Source of the DNA: Candidatus Aminicenantes bacterium UBA4820
GTDB lineage: Bacteria; Acidobacteriota; UBA4820
NCBI GenBank assembly: GCA_002402325.1
Contig: DHFQ01000048.1
Coordinates: 1 to 22,864 of the forward strand
Length of the DNA stretch: 22,864 nucleotides
Direction: 5' to 3'
Below the pieces are notes generated by a model, which was given only the letters and a program-made list of their open reading frames with translations, was not told where the DNA came from and did not search any database. Numbering within the stretch: the first letter of the stretch is position 1; each line of letters opens with the position of its first letter. Below are positions 15,051 through 22,683 of the stretch, one piece after another. The position numbers and the translations under genes are program-made.

Positions 15051-16658
15051 ATGCTTGTTTTTAAAGTTGCAACAGAGCCGTGGGAGTTTGAAGAGATACA
15101 CAAACTAAACTATAAAACGTTCGTTGAAGAAATTCCTCAACATTCTCCAATGCCAACGCAAAAACTTGTTGATAAATTTCATCAAGAAAACAATTACATA
15201 ATTTGCACAAGGGGGAGAACACTTATAGGAATGATAACAGTGAGGGGGAAAAGACCCTTTTCTTTAGACCAGAAACTTCCAAATCTGGATGAATATTTGC
15301 CTAAAGAAAGAAAGATTTGTGAAATTAGACTTCTTGCGGTCAAACCAGAGGCAAGAAATGGAATTATTTTTAAAAACTTAATGGAAAAAACCGCTGAATT
15401 CTGTCTTGGTGAAGGTTATGACCTTGCCGTAATTTCAGGCACTTTAAGGCAATTAAAACTTTACAAGCATATAGGCTTTGTTCCTTTCGGTCCCGTGGTT
15501 GGAACCAAAGATGCGCCCTATCAACCGATGTATTTGACTCTCGAGGCTTTCAGGCAGACTTTATCAAGATTTGGAAATGAGACAAAGTTCCTTTTTGATA
15601 AGAAAGACGAGGAATTTAAAGAGCCTGTAAATCTTCTTCCTGGCCCTGTTGAGATGCATCCTTCTGTGAGGGATGCCATTGCTGGTCCTGCAGTGTCAAC
15701 GCGTGCAAAGGGTTTTGTAGATTCTTTTGAAAGGGTTAAAAGCCTTTTACTTAAGTTAAGCGGAGCAAAAAATGTTGAAATTTTCCTTGGAAGTGGAACC
15801 CTTGCCAACGATGTTATGACGGGGCAACTCTCTTTGATACGAGGAAAGGGGTTAATAATCAGTGAGGGTGAATTTGGAGAAAGATTAATTGACCATGCAA
15901 AAAGGTGGAGACTAAAATTTGTTACACTTGAGAAAGAGTGGGGAAAGAGGGTTGAAAAGGAAGAGATTGAAAAGGAACTTGAGAGAGACGAAAAGATAAA
16001 ATGGGTTTTATTCACCCATTGCGAGACATCTACAGGTGTTTTACACGACCTTGATGGAATTACAAAAGTTTGCAAGAGTAGAAAAGTTAAGGTTGCAGTC
16101 GATTGCATAAGTTCCTTTGCAACAGTTCCCTTTAAACTTGATAAAGTTGATTTTGCAACCTCTTTGAGCGGAAAAGCGGTTGGAGGCTTCCCGGGGCTCT
16201 CCTTTGTTTTTTATAACACAGATGTTAAATCTCAACCAGAAAAACTTCCAAGATACCTTGACCTGGGAAGATACGCTGAAAAGCACGGCATTCCTTATAC
16301 AACTTCTTCAAATCTATTTGCTGCGCTTGCTGTAGCCTTAGGCAATCTTGATATTGAGAAGAAAACCTCAACAATCGCATGCCTTTCATCCCGTTTGAGA
16401 GAAGAGATTCTTAAAAATGGTCTTCAAATACTTGTTCCCCCTGATATAGCCACCCCAGCGGTTTTCACCATAGTCATTCCAAAAGAAATTTCTTCCAGAA
16501 TGGTTGGTGACGAACTTGGAAGAAGAGGTTACCTTCTAAGTTATTTAAGCGAGTACCTATTAAAAAGAAACTGGATTCAGATATGCCTTCTTGGGGAATT
16601 GAGGCAGGAAGAGATACTTAAACTGCCTTCAATTATAAAGAATATTTTAAACGCTTAA
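15051..16658 (+). CDS. Fusion: GNAT-like acyltransferase domain + class V PLP aminotransferase
   Basis: The 535 residues divide in two. The first part (about 1-170) looks like a GNAT/autoinducer-synthase-like acyltransferase: a Y-K-T-F-V-E-E-I segment at 21-28, a C-E-I-R-L-L-A-V-K-P-E beta strand at 90-100, an A-R-N-G turn with a following helix, and H-I-G-F-V-P-F-G near 140-147. From about 193 a class V aminotransferase begins (alanine-glyoxylate/serine-pyruvate type) with L-L-P-G-P-V-E-M-H-P. It continues with G-S-G-T near 247-250, H-C-E-T-S-T-G-V near 323-330, V-D-C-I-S-S-F with cofactor Asp351, and S-G-K-A-V-G-G with probable Schiff-base Lys375. Substrates are unknown. A fused product suggests an amino compound that is both transaminated and acylated, but that is inference. 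It is the first gene of its own unit and is followed 17 bases later by the PPK2 gene. Confidence 0.85.
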   Translation: MLVFKVATEPWEFEEIHKLNYKTFVEEIPQHSPMPTQKLVDKFHQENNYIICTRGRTLIGMITVRGKRPFSLDQKLPNLDEYLPKERKICEIRLLAVKPEARNGIIFKNLMEKTAEFCLGEGYDLAVISGTLRQLKLYKHIGFVPFGPVVGTKDAPYQPMYLTLEAFRQTLSRFGNETKFLFDKKDEEFKEPVNLLPGPVEMHPSVRDAIAGPAVSTRAKGFVDSFERVKSLLLKLSGAKNVEIFLGSGTLANDVMTGQLSLIRGKGLIISEGEFGERLIDHAKRWRLKFVTLEKEWGKRVEKEEIEKELERDEKIKWVLFTHCETSTGVLHDLDGITKVCKSRKVKVAVDCISSFATVPFKLDKVDFATSLSGKAVGGFPGLSFVFYNTDVKSQPEKLPRYLDLGRYAEKHGIPYTTSSNLFAALAVALGNLDIEKKTSTIACLSSRLREEILKNGLQILVPPDIATPAVFTIVIPKEISSRMVGDELGRRGYLLSYLSEYLLKRNWIQICLLGELRQEEILKLPSIIKNILNA

Positions 16659-16675
16659 ATTTTAAGGGGGCTAAA

Positions 16676-18139
16676 ATGTTTGAAACCGCAGAAACGGGAA
16701 TCCGTATATCAAAAGAATTCTACAAAAATGAAGTTCCAAAAATAAGAGAGGAACTTCTTGAGATACAGAAAAAACTTGCTTTAAGCAATAATTCTGCAAT
16801 TGTAATCATTGGGGGAGTTGAAGGAGCGGGGAAAAGCGAAGTCGTCAACCAGTTGCTTGAATGGCTTGATGCGAGGGGAATTGAGACATTTGCTTTTGAT
16901 TCTCCTACGGATGAGGAGAGAGAAAGACCTTATATGTGGAGGTTCTTTAGAAAAATCCCTGCAAAAGGCAGGATGGCTATTATGCTTGGCTCGTGGTACA
17001 CCGAATTGATTGTCAACAAAACCTTTAAAAGGATAAAAAAGAAAGATTTTGAAAAGAGAATTGATGAGATTGTCTCCTATGAAAGAATGCTCACTAAAGA
17101 AGGCGTTATTATCATTAAATTCTGGCTTCATATCAAAAAAGACCTTCTTCTTAAAAGGATGAAAAAGATTGAAAGTGACCCACTTCAGAGTTTTAGAATA
17201 AACAAAATGGAGTGGAAGTATGTAAAAAAGTTTGATAAATTTCGTAAAGTTTCAGAATTGGTTCTTGGAGAGACAAATCAGGAGTGTTCTTCATTCAACA
17301 TCGTTGAAGCCTATGATTACAAATATAGAAATCTTGAAGTTGCAAAAAATGTTGTATCCTCAATAAGAGAAGGGATAAAATCTTTTGAAAAAAGAGAGAA
17401 ACCCCCCCTGAAAGCAAGGTCATTCAAGCCTCCTGAAAACAACATTTTTAAAACTCTCGACTACACAAAGAAAATAGATGATAAGGATTATGAAGATAAA
17501 CTTATTAAACTTCAGGCGGAACTCCATAAATCTGTTAAAAGGATGGCAGAGAAGAAAAAATCTCTGATAGTTGTCTTTGAGGGTCCCGATGCTGCTGGAA
17601 AAGGAGGGGCGATAAGGAGAATAATAAAGCCGCTTGATGCGAAAGACTACAGGGTTATTTCAATTTCTGCTCCAACGGATGAGGAGAAGGCAAGACCCTA
17701 TTTGTGGAGATTCTGGCGGGAACTCCCAAAAAGAGGAAATGTTACAATCTATGACAGATCGTGGTATGGAAGGGTTCTTGTTGAAAAAATTGAGGGATTT
17801 TGTTCCGATGATGAATGGAAACGGTCTTACTCGGAAATCAATCAATTTGAAAAGGAACTAAATGATTTTGAGATAACGATAATCAAATTTTACCTTTCAA
17901 TCACACAGGAGGAGCAACTAAAGAGGTTCAAAGAGAGACAGACTACACCCTACAAGCAATACAAGATTACTGAAGAGGATTGGAGAAACAGGGGAAAATG
18001 GAACTCCTATGAAGCCTGCGCAATAGAGATGTTTGAAAAAACAAGCACACCCTACGCTCCATGGATAGTTGTTCCTGCAAATGATAAAAATTTTGCAAGG
18101 ATTGAAGTTTTAAAAAATATAATCAAAAAGTTAAAATAA
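16676..18139 (+). CDS. pap: Two-domain PPK2, probable polyphosphate:AMP phosphotransferase
   Basis: PPK2 proteins move phosphate between polyphosphate and nucleotides; the two-domain class mainly converts AMP to ADP. Both halves are recognisable in the 487 residues. The N-terminal half has a P-loop G-V-E-G-A-G-K-S (47-54) and P-T-D-E-E. Where active domains carry D-R-S-W-Y it reads L-G-S-W-Y (104-108). The C-terminal half has an intact P-loop G-P-D-A-A-G-K-G (303-310), P-T-D-E-E-K-A-R-P, Y-D-R-S-W-Y-G-R (359-366) and the lid region R-Q-T-T-P-Y-K-Q. Loss of the D-R pair in the first half is usual in this class as I recall it, so the second half should be the catalytic one. AAGGGGG precedes the ATG, and the short gap to the fusion gene implies cotranscription. 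Confidence 0.9.
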   Translation: MFETAETGIRISKEFYKNEVPKIREELLEIQKKLALSNNSAIVIIGGVEGAGKSEVVNQLLEWLDARGIETFAFDSPTDEERERPYMWRFFRKIPAKGRMAIMLGSWYTELIVNKTFKRIKKKDFEKRIDEIVSYERMLTKEGVIIIKFWLHIKKDLLLKRMKKIESDPLQSFRINKMEWKYVKKFDKFRKVSELVLGETNQECSSFNIVEAYDYKYRNLEVAKNVVSSIREGIKSFEKREKPPLKARSFKPPENNIFKTLDYTKKIDDKDYEDKLIKLQAELHKSVKRMAEKKKSLIVVFEGPDAAGKGGAIRRIIKPLDAKDYRVISISAPTDEEKARPYLWRFWRELPKRGNVTIYDRSWYGRVLVEKIEGFCSDDEWKRSYSEINQFEKELNDFEITIIKFYLSITQEEQLKRFKERQTTPYKQYKITEEDWRNRGKWNSYEACAIEMFEKTSTPYAPWIVVPANDKNFARIEVLKNIIKKLK

Positions 18140-18220
18140 ATGGTTTTTTCAAAAATGCTTTAAATTTGTAAAAAACGAAATAAATTGATTATAAAAAAGA
18201 TAGTCTATTATGTAAATAAA

Positions 18221-18236
18221 ATTCCATATATTGTGA
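18221..18236. promoter_or_regulatory. NrdR box 1 (upstream)
   Basis: The 16 bases match the known NrdR consensus acaCwAtATaTwGtgt at 12 positions, including all the strongest ones; the right half TATTGTGA is nearly perfect. It lies ahead of the nrdJ -35 box and exactly 32 bp (start to start) from the second box, a spacing typical of paired NrdR boxes, which sit whole helical turns apart. Confidence 0.72.
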
Positions 18237-18245
18237 TATTACCCC

Positions 18246-18274
18246 TTGACAAACACAATAGATTGGATTATATT
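18246..18274 (+). promoter_or_regulatory. nrdJ promoter
   Basis: A perfect -35 TTGACA (18246-18251) and a -10 TATATT (18269-18274) are 17 bp apart. Transcription would start near 18281, giving a 5' UTR of about 50 bases. NrdR box 2 fills the spacer between the two hexamers, which would let a repressor block polymerase. Confidence 0.8.
18253..18268. promoter_or_regulatory. NrdR box 2 (inside the promoter spacer)
   Basis: It matches the NrdR consensus at 13 of 16 positions; the left half ACACAATA is perfect. It occupies almost exactly the 17-bp spacer of the nrdJ promoter. NrdR is the ATP/dATP-sensing repressor of ribonucleotide reductase genes in many bacteria, so binding here would switch off nrdJ when dNTPs are plentiful. 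The nrdR gene itself is not in the window. Confidence 0.75.
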
Positions 18275-18280
18275 CTTATT

Positions 18281-18295
18281 GCCTCAAGGTGAGGC
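18281..18295 (+). other. 5' end hairpin of the nrdJ transcript
   Basis: GCCTCA (18281-18286) and TGAGGC (18290-18295) are perfect 6-bp complements around AGG. It begins at the predicted transcription start, so the mRNA may open with a stem, a feature known to protect transcripts from 5'-end decay. There is too little T after it for a terminator. It could equally be a protein site on DNA. Confidence 0.5.
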
Positions 18296-18330
18296 TTTAG
18301 AAAAATTAAAACTTTGTAAGGAGATGAGAT

Positions 18331-21300
18331 ATGGAAAAACAGACCCCATCTAAGGAAAAGATCACGGAAAAAAGGGAAAATTTGTCCAGTGAAAATTCCG
18401 TAGAAAATAAACTTCAGGATTCACTTAACAATATAGCATTGGAAGGAATTTTAGAATCTTTTAGAATAAAAAGACATTTTACGAAAGAGGGTATTTCTCC
18501 ATACGATGAAGTAAGGTATGTCAAAAAAGGTTCAAAGATATTAAATGCGGATGGCTCAATCGTCTTTTCACTTGATGATGCTGAAGTCCCTGAGGATTGG
18601 TCTCAACTTGCGGTTGACATCCTTGTATCAAAATATTTTAGAAGGTCGGGTGTGCCAGGAAGCGAAAACGAGACATCTATAAAGCAAGTTGTCAATAGAA
18701 TTGCCCATACCATTGCAACCGAAGGGGAAAAGATGGGGTATTTTCTGGATAAGGAAGAAGCGACAATTTTTGAGGATGAATTAAGCCATCTCCTTTTGAA
18801 TCAGAAGGGTGCCTTCAATTCTCCCGTGTGGTTTAACCTTGGTCTTTATCACGAATATGGAATTGAAGGGCAGGGAGGGGCATACTTTTATAGCCTGACC
18901 ACAGACAAAATAGAAGTTACAAAAAACGCCTATCAGCATCCTCAACTTTCAGCCTGTTTTATCCAATCCGTTAAGGATGATTTGATGGAGATTTTTTCTC
19001 TGATGAAAAATGAAGCCCGTCTTTTCAAATATGGTTCCGGAACGGGGACAAATTTTTCAAAGATAAGGTCCAAAGATGAAAAACTTTCGGGAGGAGGAAC
19101 ATCTTCTGGTTTGATGTCATTTCTTGAAGTTCTTGACAGGGCTGCCGGTGCAACGAAGTCGGGAGGAACCACGAGGAGGGCAGCAAAAATGGTCATACTT
19201 GATGTTAACCATCCTGAAATAGTCGATTTTATAAATTGGAAAAGGAAGGAAGAAAATAAAGCAAGGGCTATGGTTAATGAAGGAATCCCTCCGCAAGAGG
19301 CGATTCGCACAGTATCCGGGCAAAATGGTAACAATTCGGTCAGGGTTACAGATGATTTCTTAATCGCCTGTGAAAACAATGATACATTTTCTACAAAATA
19401 CAGAGTTAGCGGAGAAACCGCAGAAACATTTAAGGCAAAAGATCTTCTTAAATTGATGGCAGAAGCTGCGTGGGAGTGTGGAGATCCGGGCATTCAATTT
19501 GATACAACAATAAATAAATGGAACACCTGCAAAGTATCAGGAAGGATAAATGGTTCAAATCCATGTTCAGAGTATATGTTTCTTGATGATTCATCGTGCA
19601 ACCTTGCGAGCATTAACCTTTTGAAATTTTTGAATGAGGATAACACTTTTGACATTGAAGGATTCAAAAAAGCAATTTCAACATTTATAGTTGCTCAAGA
19701 AATTATAGTTGATCTTGCTTCATATCCCACAGAGCAAATAGCAAAGAATAGTCATGACTTTAGAGCGTTAGGGTTGGGTTATGCAAATCTTGGAACGCTT
19801 CTTATGGTTCTGGGAATTCCCTACGATAGCCCAAAGGCATTTTCATACTGTTCAGCAATTACAAGCATTCTTACAGGTCATTCCTACACGACTTCAGCCC
19901 ATATTGCGGAAAGAAAGGGAACTTTCCCTCAATATTCTTTAAACAAAGAGTCAATGCTTGAAGTTATAAGGATGCACAGAGACAAAAGTAATGAAATTGA
20001 CTCAACATTGATTCCTCAAGAACTTTCAATGTCTGCAAGACAGGTGTGGGATGATGCTCTCCTTCTTGGGATGAGGTATGGATATAGAAACGCACAGGTA
20101 ACAGTTCTTGCACCAACAGGGACGATAGGACTTTTGATGGATTGTGATACAACCGGGATTGAGCCCGATTTCGCCCTTGTAAAATTCAAAAAACTTGCGG
20201 GTGGAGGATACTTCAAAATCTCGAACAACTCTGTAAAATTGGCATTAAAAAATCTTGGATATTCCCCAAAAGAAATCGGCGAAATAATTGATTATCTGAT
20301 TGGGAGCGCAAAACTTGATGGAACGCCTTTTATAAATAGAAGAAGTTTATTAGAAAAGGGGCTTTTAAAAGAAGAGATTGATTTAATTGAATCAAATCTT
20401 CAGAGAGTAACTGATATATCTCAAGCGTTTTCCCCTTACATTCTGGGGGATGAAATTTTAAAAAGGTTCAACATTTCAGATGAAAAGGTGAAAGCCCCCG
20501 ACTTTAATTTCTTATTACAAATAGGCTTTACTCCAGATGAAATTGATGAGGCTTCAAAGATTGCCTGCGGAAGGATGACTCTTGAAGGGGCACCCTACTT
20601 AAAACCTGAGCACCTTCCTATCTTTGATTGTGCAAACAAGTGCGGTAAATATGGTAAAAGGTTTATAGCACCGCTTGGCCATATAAAAATGATGGAAGCA
20701 GCGCAACCTTTTATATCAGGAGCAATCTCAAAGACTGTCAACCTTCCAAACAATATCACCGTAGAAGAGGTTGAAAGGGTATTTGTTGAAGGCTGGAAGA
20801 GAGGACTTAAGGCAGTAGCCATTTATAGAGATGGTTCCAAAGTTGTCCAGCCACTTTCCGATGCCTCAAAGGAAAAGAAAGAAGTGAAAGAGGCACCAAT
20901 TGATTTATGGAGAACACCTCTTCAGAGAAGAAGACTTCCAAAAAAGAGGAAAGGATTTACACAGGAGGCAAGGGTTGGTGGGCAGAAAATTTATTTGAGA
21001 ACAGGTGAATATGATGATGGCAGATTGGGAGAAATTTTTGTTGATGTCCACAAAGAAGGGGCATCTTTTAGAAGTTTGATGAACTGTTTTGCAATTGCCA
21101 TCTCTCTGGGGTTGCAGTATGGTGTTCCACTTGAAGAGTATGTTGATTGCTTCACATTTACGAGGTTTGAACCACAGGGACCAGTTACGGATCACCCTTA
21201 CATAAAGCATGCAAACTCAGTGATTGATTACATCTTCAGGGTGATTGCCCTTGAATACCTGAAAAGATGGGACTTGTGTCAGGTAAAACCGCAAGAGATG

Positions 21301-21543
21301 ACCTCTGAAGATGAGGCTCAAAAAATTCTTTCTTCTCCAACCTCAAGTCAGAAGGAGTTAAAAGAGGCGGAAGAATTTCTCAAAAAAGAGTCAAAAATCC
21401 CCGTTTTTACCTCCTCTGCGAGTAATTACCTTGCAAATATGATGGGAGATGCCCCATTCTGCAATATTTGCGGTCATCTTACAGTAAGAAATGGAACCTG
21501 CTACAGATGTTTAAACTGCGGGAATTCACTTGGTTGTTCGTAA
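18331..21543 (+). CDS. nrdJ: Adenosylcobalamin-dependent (class II) ribonucleotide reductase NrdJ
   Basis: NrdJ reduces ribonucleotides to deoxyribonucleotides using coenzyme B12 to make the thiyl radical, with or without oxygen. The 1070 residues are a long-form class II enzyme. The redox Cys pair is Cys209 (Q-L-S-A-C-F) and Cys423 (S-S-C-N-L-A-S). The radical site is N-P-C-S-E (410-414) with Cys412 and Glu414; the 11-residue spacing from Cys412 to Cys423 matches the family. A mid-protein insert before L-E-G-A-P-Y-L-K-P-E-H and D-C-A-N is typical of the long form. A TSCPD-type domain follows, then a C-terminal zinc-ribbon-like cluster (Cys1044, 1047, 1057, 1060, 1063) that probably re-reduces the active site. 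AAGGAG lies seven bases before the ATG. The first 45 residues are polar and poorly conserved. Confidence 0.96.
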   Translation: MEKQTPSKEKITEKRENLSSENSVENKLQDSLNNIALEGILESFRIKRHFTKEGISPYDEVRYVKKGSKILNADGSIVFSLDDAEVPEDWSQLAVDILVSKYFRRSGVPGSENETSIKQVVNRIAHTIATEGEKMGYFLDKEEATIFEDELSHLLLNQKGAFNSPVWFNLGLYHEYGIEGQGGAYFYSLTTDKIEVTKNAYQHPQLSACFIQSVKDDLMEIFSLMKNEARLFKYGSGTGTNFSKIRSKDEKLSGGGTSSGLMSFLEVLDRAAGATKSGGTTRRAAKMVILDVNHPEIVDFINWKRKEENKARAMVNEGIPPQEAIRTVSGQNGNNSVRVTDDFLIACENNDTFSTKYRVSGETAETFKAKDLLKLMAEAAWECGDPGIQFDTTINKWNTCKVSGRINGSNPCSEYMFLDDSSCNLASINLLKFLNEDNTFDIEGFKKAISTFIVAQEIIVDLASYPTEQIAKNSHDFRALGLGYANLGTLLMVLGIPYDSPKAFSYCSAITSILTGHSYTTSAHIAERKGTFPQYSLNKESMLEVIRMHRDKSNEIDSTLIPQELSMSARQVWDDALLLGMRYGYRNAQVTVLAPTGTIGLLMDCDTTGIEPDFALVKFKKLAGGGYFKISNNSVKLALKNLGYSPKEIGEIIDYLIGSAKLDGTPFINRRSLLEKGLLKEEIDLIESNLQRVTDISQAFSPYILGDEILKRFNISDEKVKAPDFNFLLQIGFTPDEIDEASKIACGRMTLEGAPYLKPEHLPIFDCANKCGKYGKRFIAPLGHIKMMEAAQPFISGAISKTVNLPNNITVEEVERVFVEGWKRGLKAVAIYRDGSKVVQPLSDASKEKKEVKEAPIDLWRTPLQRRRLPKKRKGFTQEARVGGQKIYLRTGEYDDGRLGEIFVDVHKEGASFRSLMNCFAIAISLGLQYGVPLEEYVDCFTFTRFEPQGPVTDHPYIKHANSVIDYIFRVIALEYLKRWDLCQVKPQEMTSEDEAQKILSSPTSSQKELKEAEEFLKKESKIPVFTSSASNYLANMMGDAPFCNICGHLTVRNGTCYRCLNCGNSLGCS

Positions 21544-21568
21544 ATCATAAAGGAAGGGATACGCACCC

Positions 21569-21600
21569 ATCAACTTCTTAATTGATAGTATTTTATTTTC
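21569..21600 (+). terminator. Weak possible terminator after nrdJ
   Basis: ATCAA (21569-21573) and TTGAT (21582-21586) could form a short A/T stem, followed by TTTTATTTT. The stem is weak, so this is only a tentative terminator between the convergent nrdJ and squalene-synthase-like genes. No better hairpin is visible in the 75-base gap. Confidence 0.25.
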
Positions 21601-21618
21601 TAAGATCATCAATTGGAT

Positions 21619-22683
21619 TTATTGTGATGTTATGGTTTCCTCTTTTAAATAATATTTCTCAAACTCTCCATTTATTTTTTCCCACATATTTTTGAGTTTC
21701 TCATTTGAGGTGCATTTTTTCTCAAGTTGATAGAGTATTTGAGCAACCTGAAGCCTTGAAATTTTTATTTTTGTTTCGTTCAAAAACTCTCTTTTCTTTT
21801 TTATAAGAAGGTCAATTGTTGATGAGGCAAAGAAGAGGCTTGTAGATAAAAAAAGTCTTATTTCTTTCTCTTTTTGTGGGATTGTAATCAAATATTCAAA
21901 ACCACTTTTGAGATCCTTCCTTAAACTCTTAAAAAGAGGGAACAGAACATCAAAAATCAAAGCACCATTCTCCTGCTTAAATATATCCTCAACTTTAATC
22001 CCTCTTTTAGAAAGAATCTCCTCAGGAAGAAAGCACCAACCTCTTTTAAGATCATCTTTTATGTCCTTTAAAATATTGACCTTTTGTAAGGCAAGCCCAA
22101 AATCGTTAGCCCTATCTTTTAAATAGCGATAAATCTCTTCCGTTATCTGTTTACAATTTATTGTGAATAGGTCTGTAAGCATAAAGCCCACCGTTCCTGC
22201 GATGTAATAACAATACTCTTCAAGTTCCTTAAAAGTTTTTATATGATTAACTTTTGTATTTGAAACCATCTTTTTTAAGTAAATAACCATCCCCTTTCCC
22301 ATCTCTTCAACCCATGGGAAAATAGCCCTTTTTGATTCCTCCTTAAAAGTAAGAAAAGAGGAGATAACCTCTTCCCCATTTTCAACAAGGACAACATCGT
22401 TTATAGCGGATGATTGAGAAATCTTACCAGATAAATTCTTAAAAAATGAATCGTTTTTTAAAGATTCTTCCCCAAGAATCCTCAAAACTTTTCCAATATA
22501 AAAATCCTTCTCTTCAACTGTGAGAGTAGGAGAATCCTCAATTGTGTCGAGAATCCTGCAAATGAGATAGGCAACACATACCTCACTTCTCAAAGGTTCT
22601 TTGAGTTGAGCAATTGAAAGAGCAAAAGTCCTTGAAACCTTTGGAAGGACATCAAAGCAAAATTCTTTTTGCCTTTCTTCCAT
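21619..22683 (-). CDS. Squalene/phytoene synthase family protein, squalene-synthase-like
   Basis: Family members join two prenyl diphosphates head to head (FPP to squalene or dehydrosqualene, GGPP to phytoene). Both metal-binding Asp motifs are present: D-T-I-E-D at 46-50 and D-I-K-D-D at 207-211, the latter followed by R-G-W-C-F-L-P. V-S-R-T-F-A at 16-21 and E-E-Y-C-Y-Y-I-A-G-T-V-G at 155-166 recall the squalene synthase branch (also known from eukaryotes) more than bacterial phytoene synthases. The 354 residues fit, and no C-terminal membrane anchor is visible. GGAGG lies 11 bases before the ATG. The gene runs against nrdJ with no partner gene in view, so whether the product feeds hopanoids, carotenoids or something else is unknown. 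Confidence 0.87.
   Translation of the reverse strand: MEERQKEFCFDVLPKVSRTFALSIAQLKEPLRSEVCVAYLICRILDTIEDSPTLTVEEKDFYIGKVLRILGEESLKNDSFFKNLSGKISQSSAINDVVLVENGEEVISSFLTFKEESKRAIFPWVEEMGKGMVIYLKKMVSNTKVNHIKTFKELEEYCYYIAGTVGFMLTDLFTINCKQITEEIYRYLKDRANDFGLALQKVNILKDIKDDLKRGWCFLPEEILSKRGIKVEDIFKQENGALIFDVLFPLFKSLRKDLKSGFEYLITIPQKEKEIRLFLSTSLFFASSTIDLLIKKKREFLNETKIKISRLQVAQILYQLEKKCTSNEKLKNMWEKINGEFEKYYLKEETITSQ

Noticed and set aside
15521..16108. A 195-residue open frame on the minus strand inside the aminotransferase fusion gene
   Set aside because: It is antisense to a gene with clear class V aminotransferase motifs, has Ser/Leu-rich shadow-type composition and has no ribosome site.
18275..18330. 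A cobalamin riboswitch before the B12-dependent nrdJ
   Set aside because: The 5' UTR is only about 50 bases and holds one small hairpin; a B12 riboswitch needs roughly 200 bases, and the upstream stretch shows operator and promoter elements instead.
18942..19493. A 183-residue open frame on the minus strand inside nrdJ
   Set aside because: It lies opposite the most conserved part of nrdJ; its composition reflects the sense codons.
20281..20660. An intein or insertion inside nrdJ
   Set aside because: The extra segment matches the normal insert of long-form NrdJ; no splice-junction residues or endonuclease motifs are visible.
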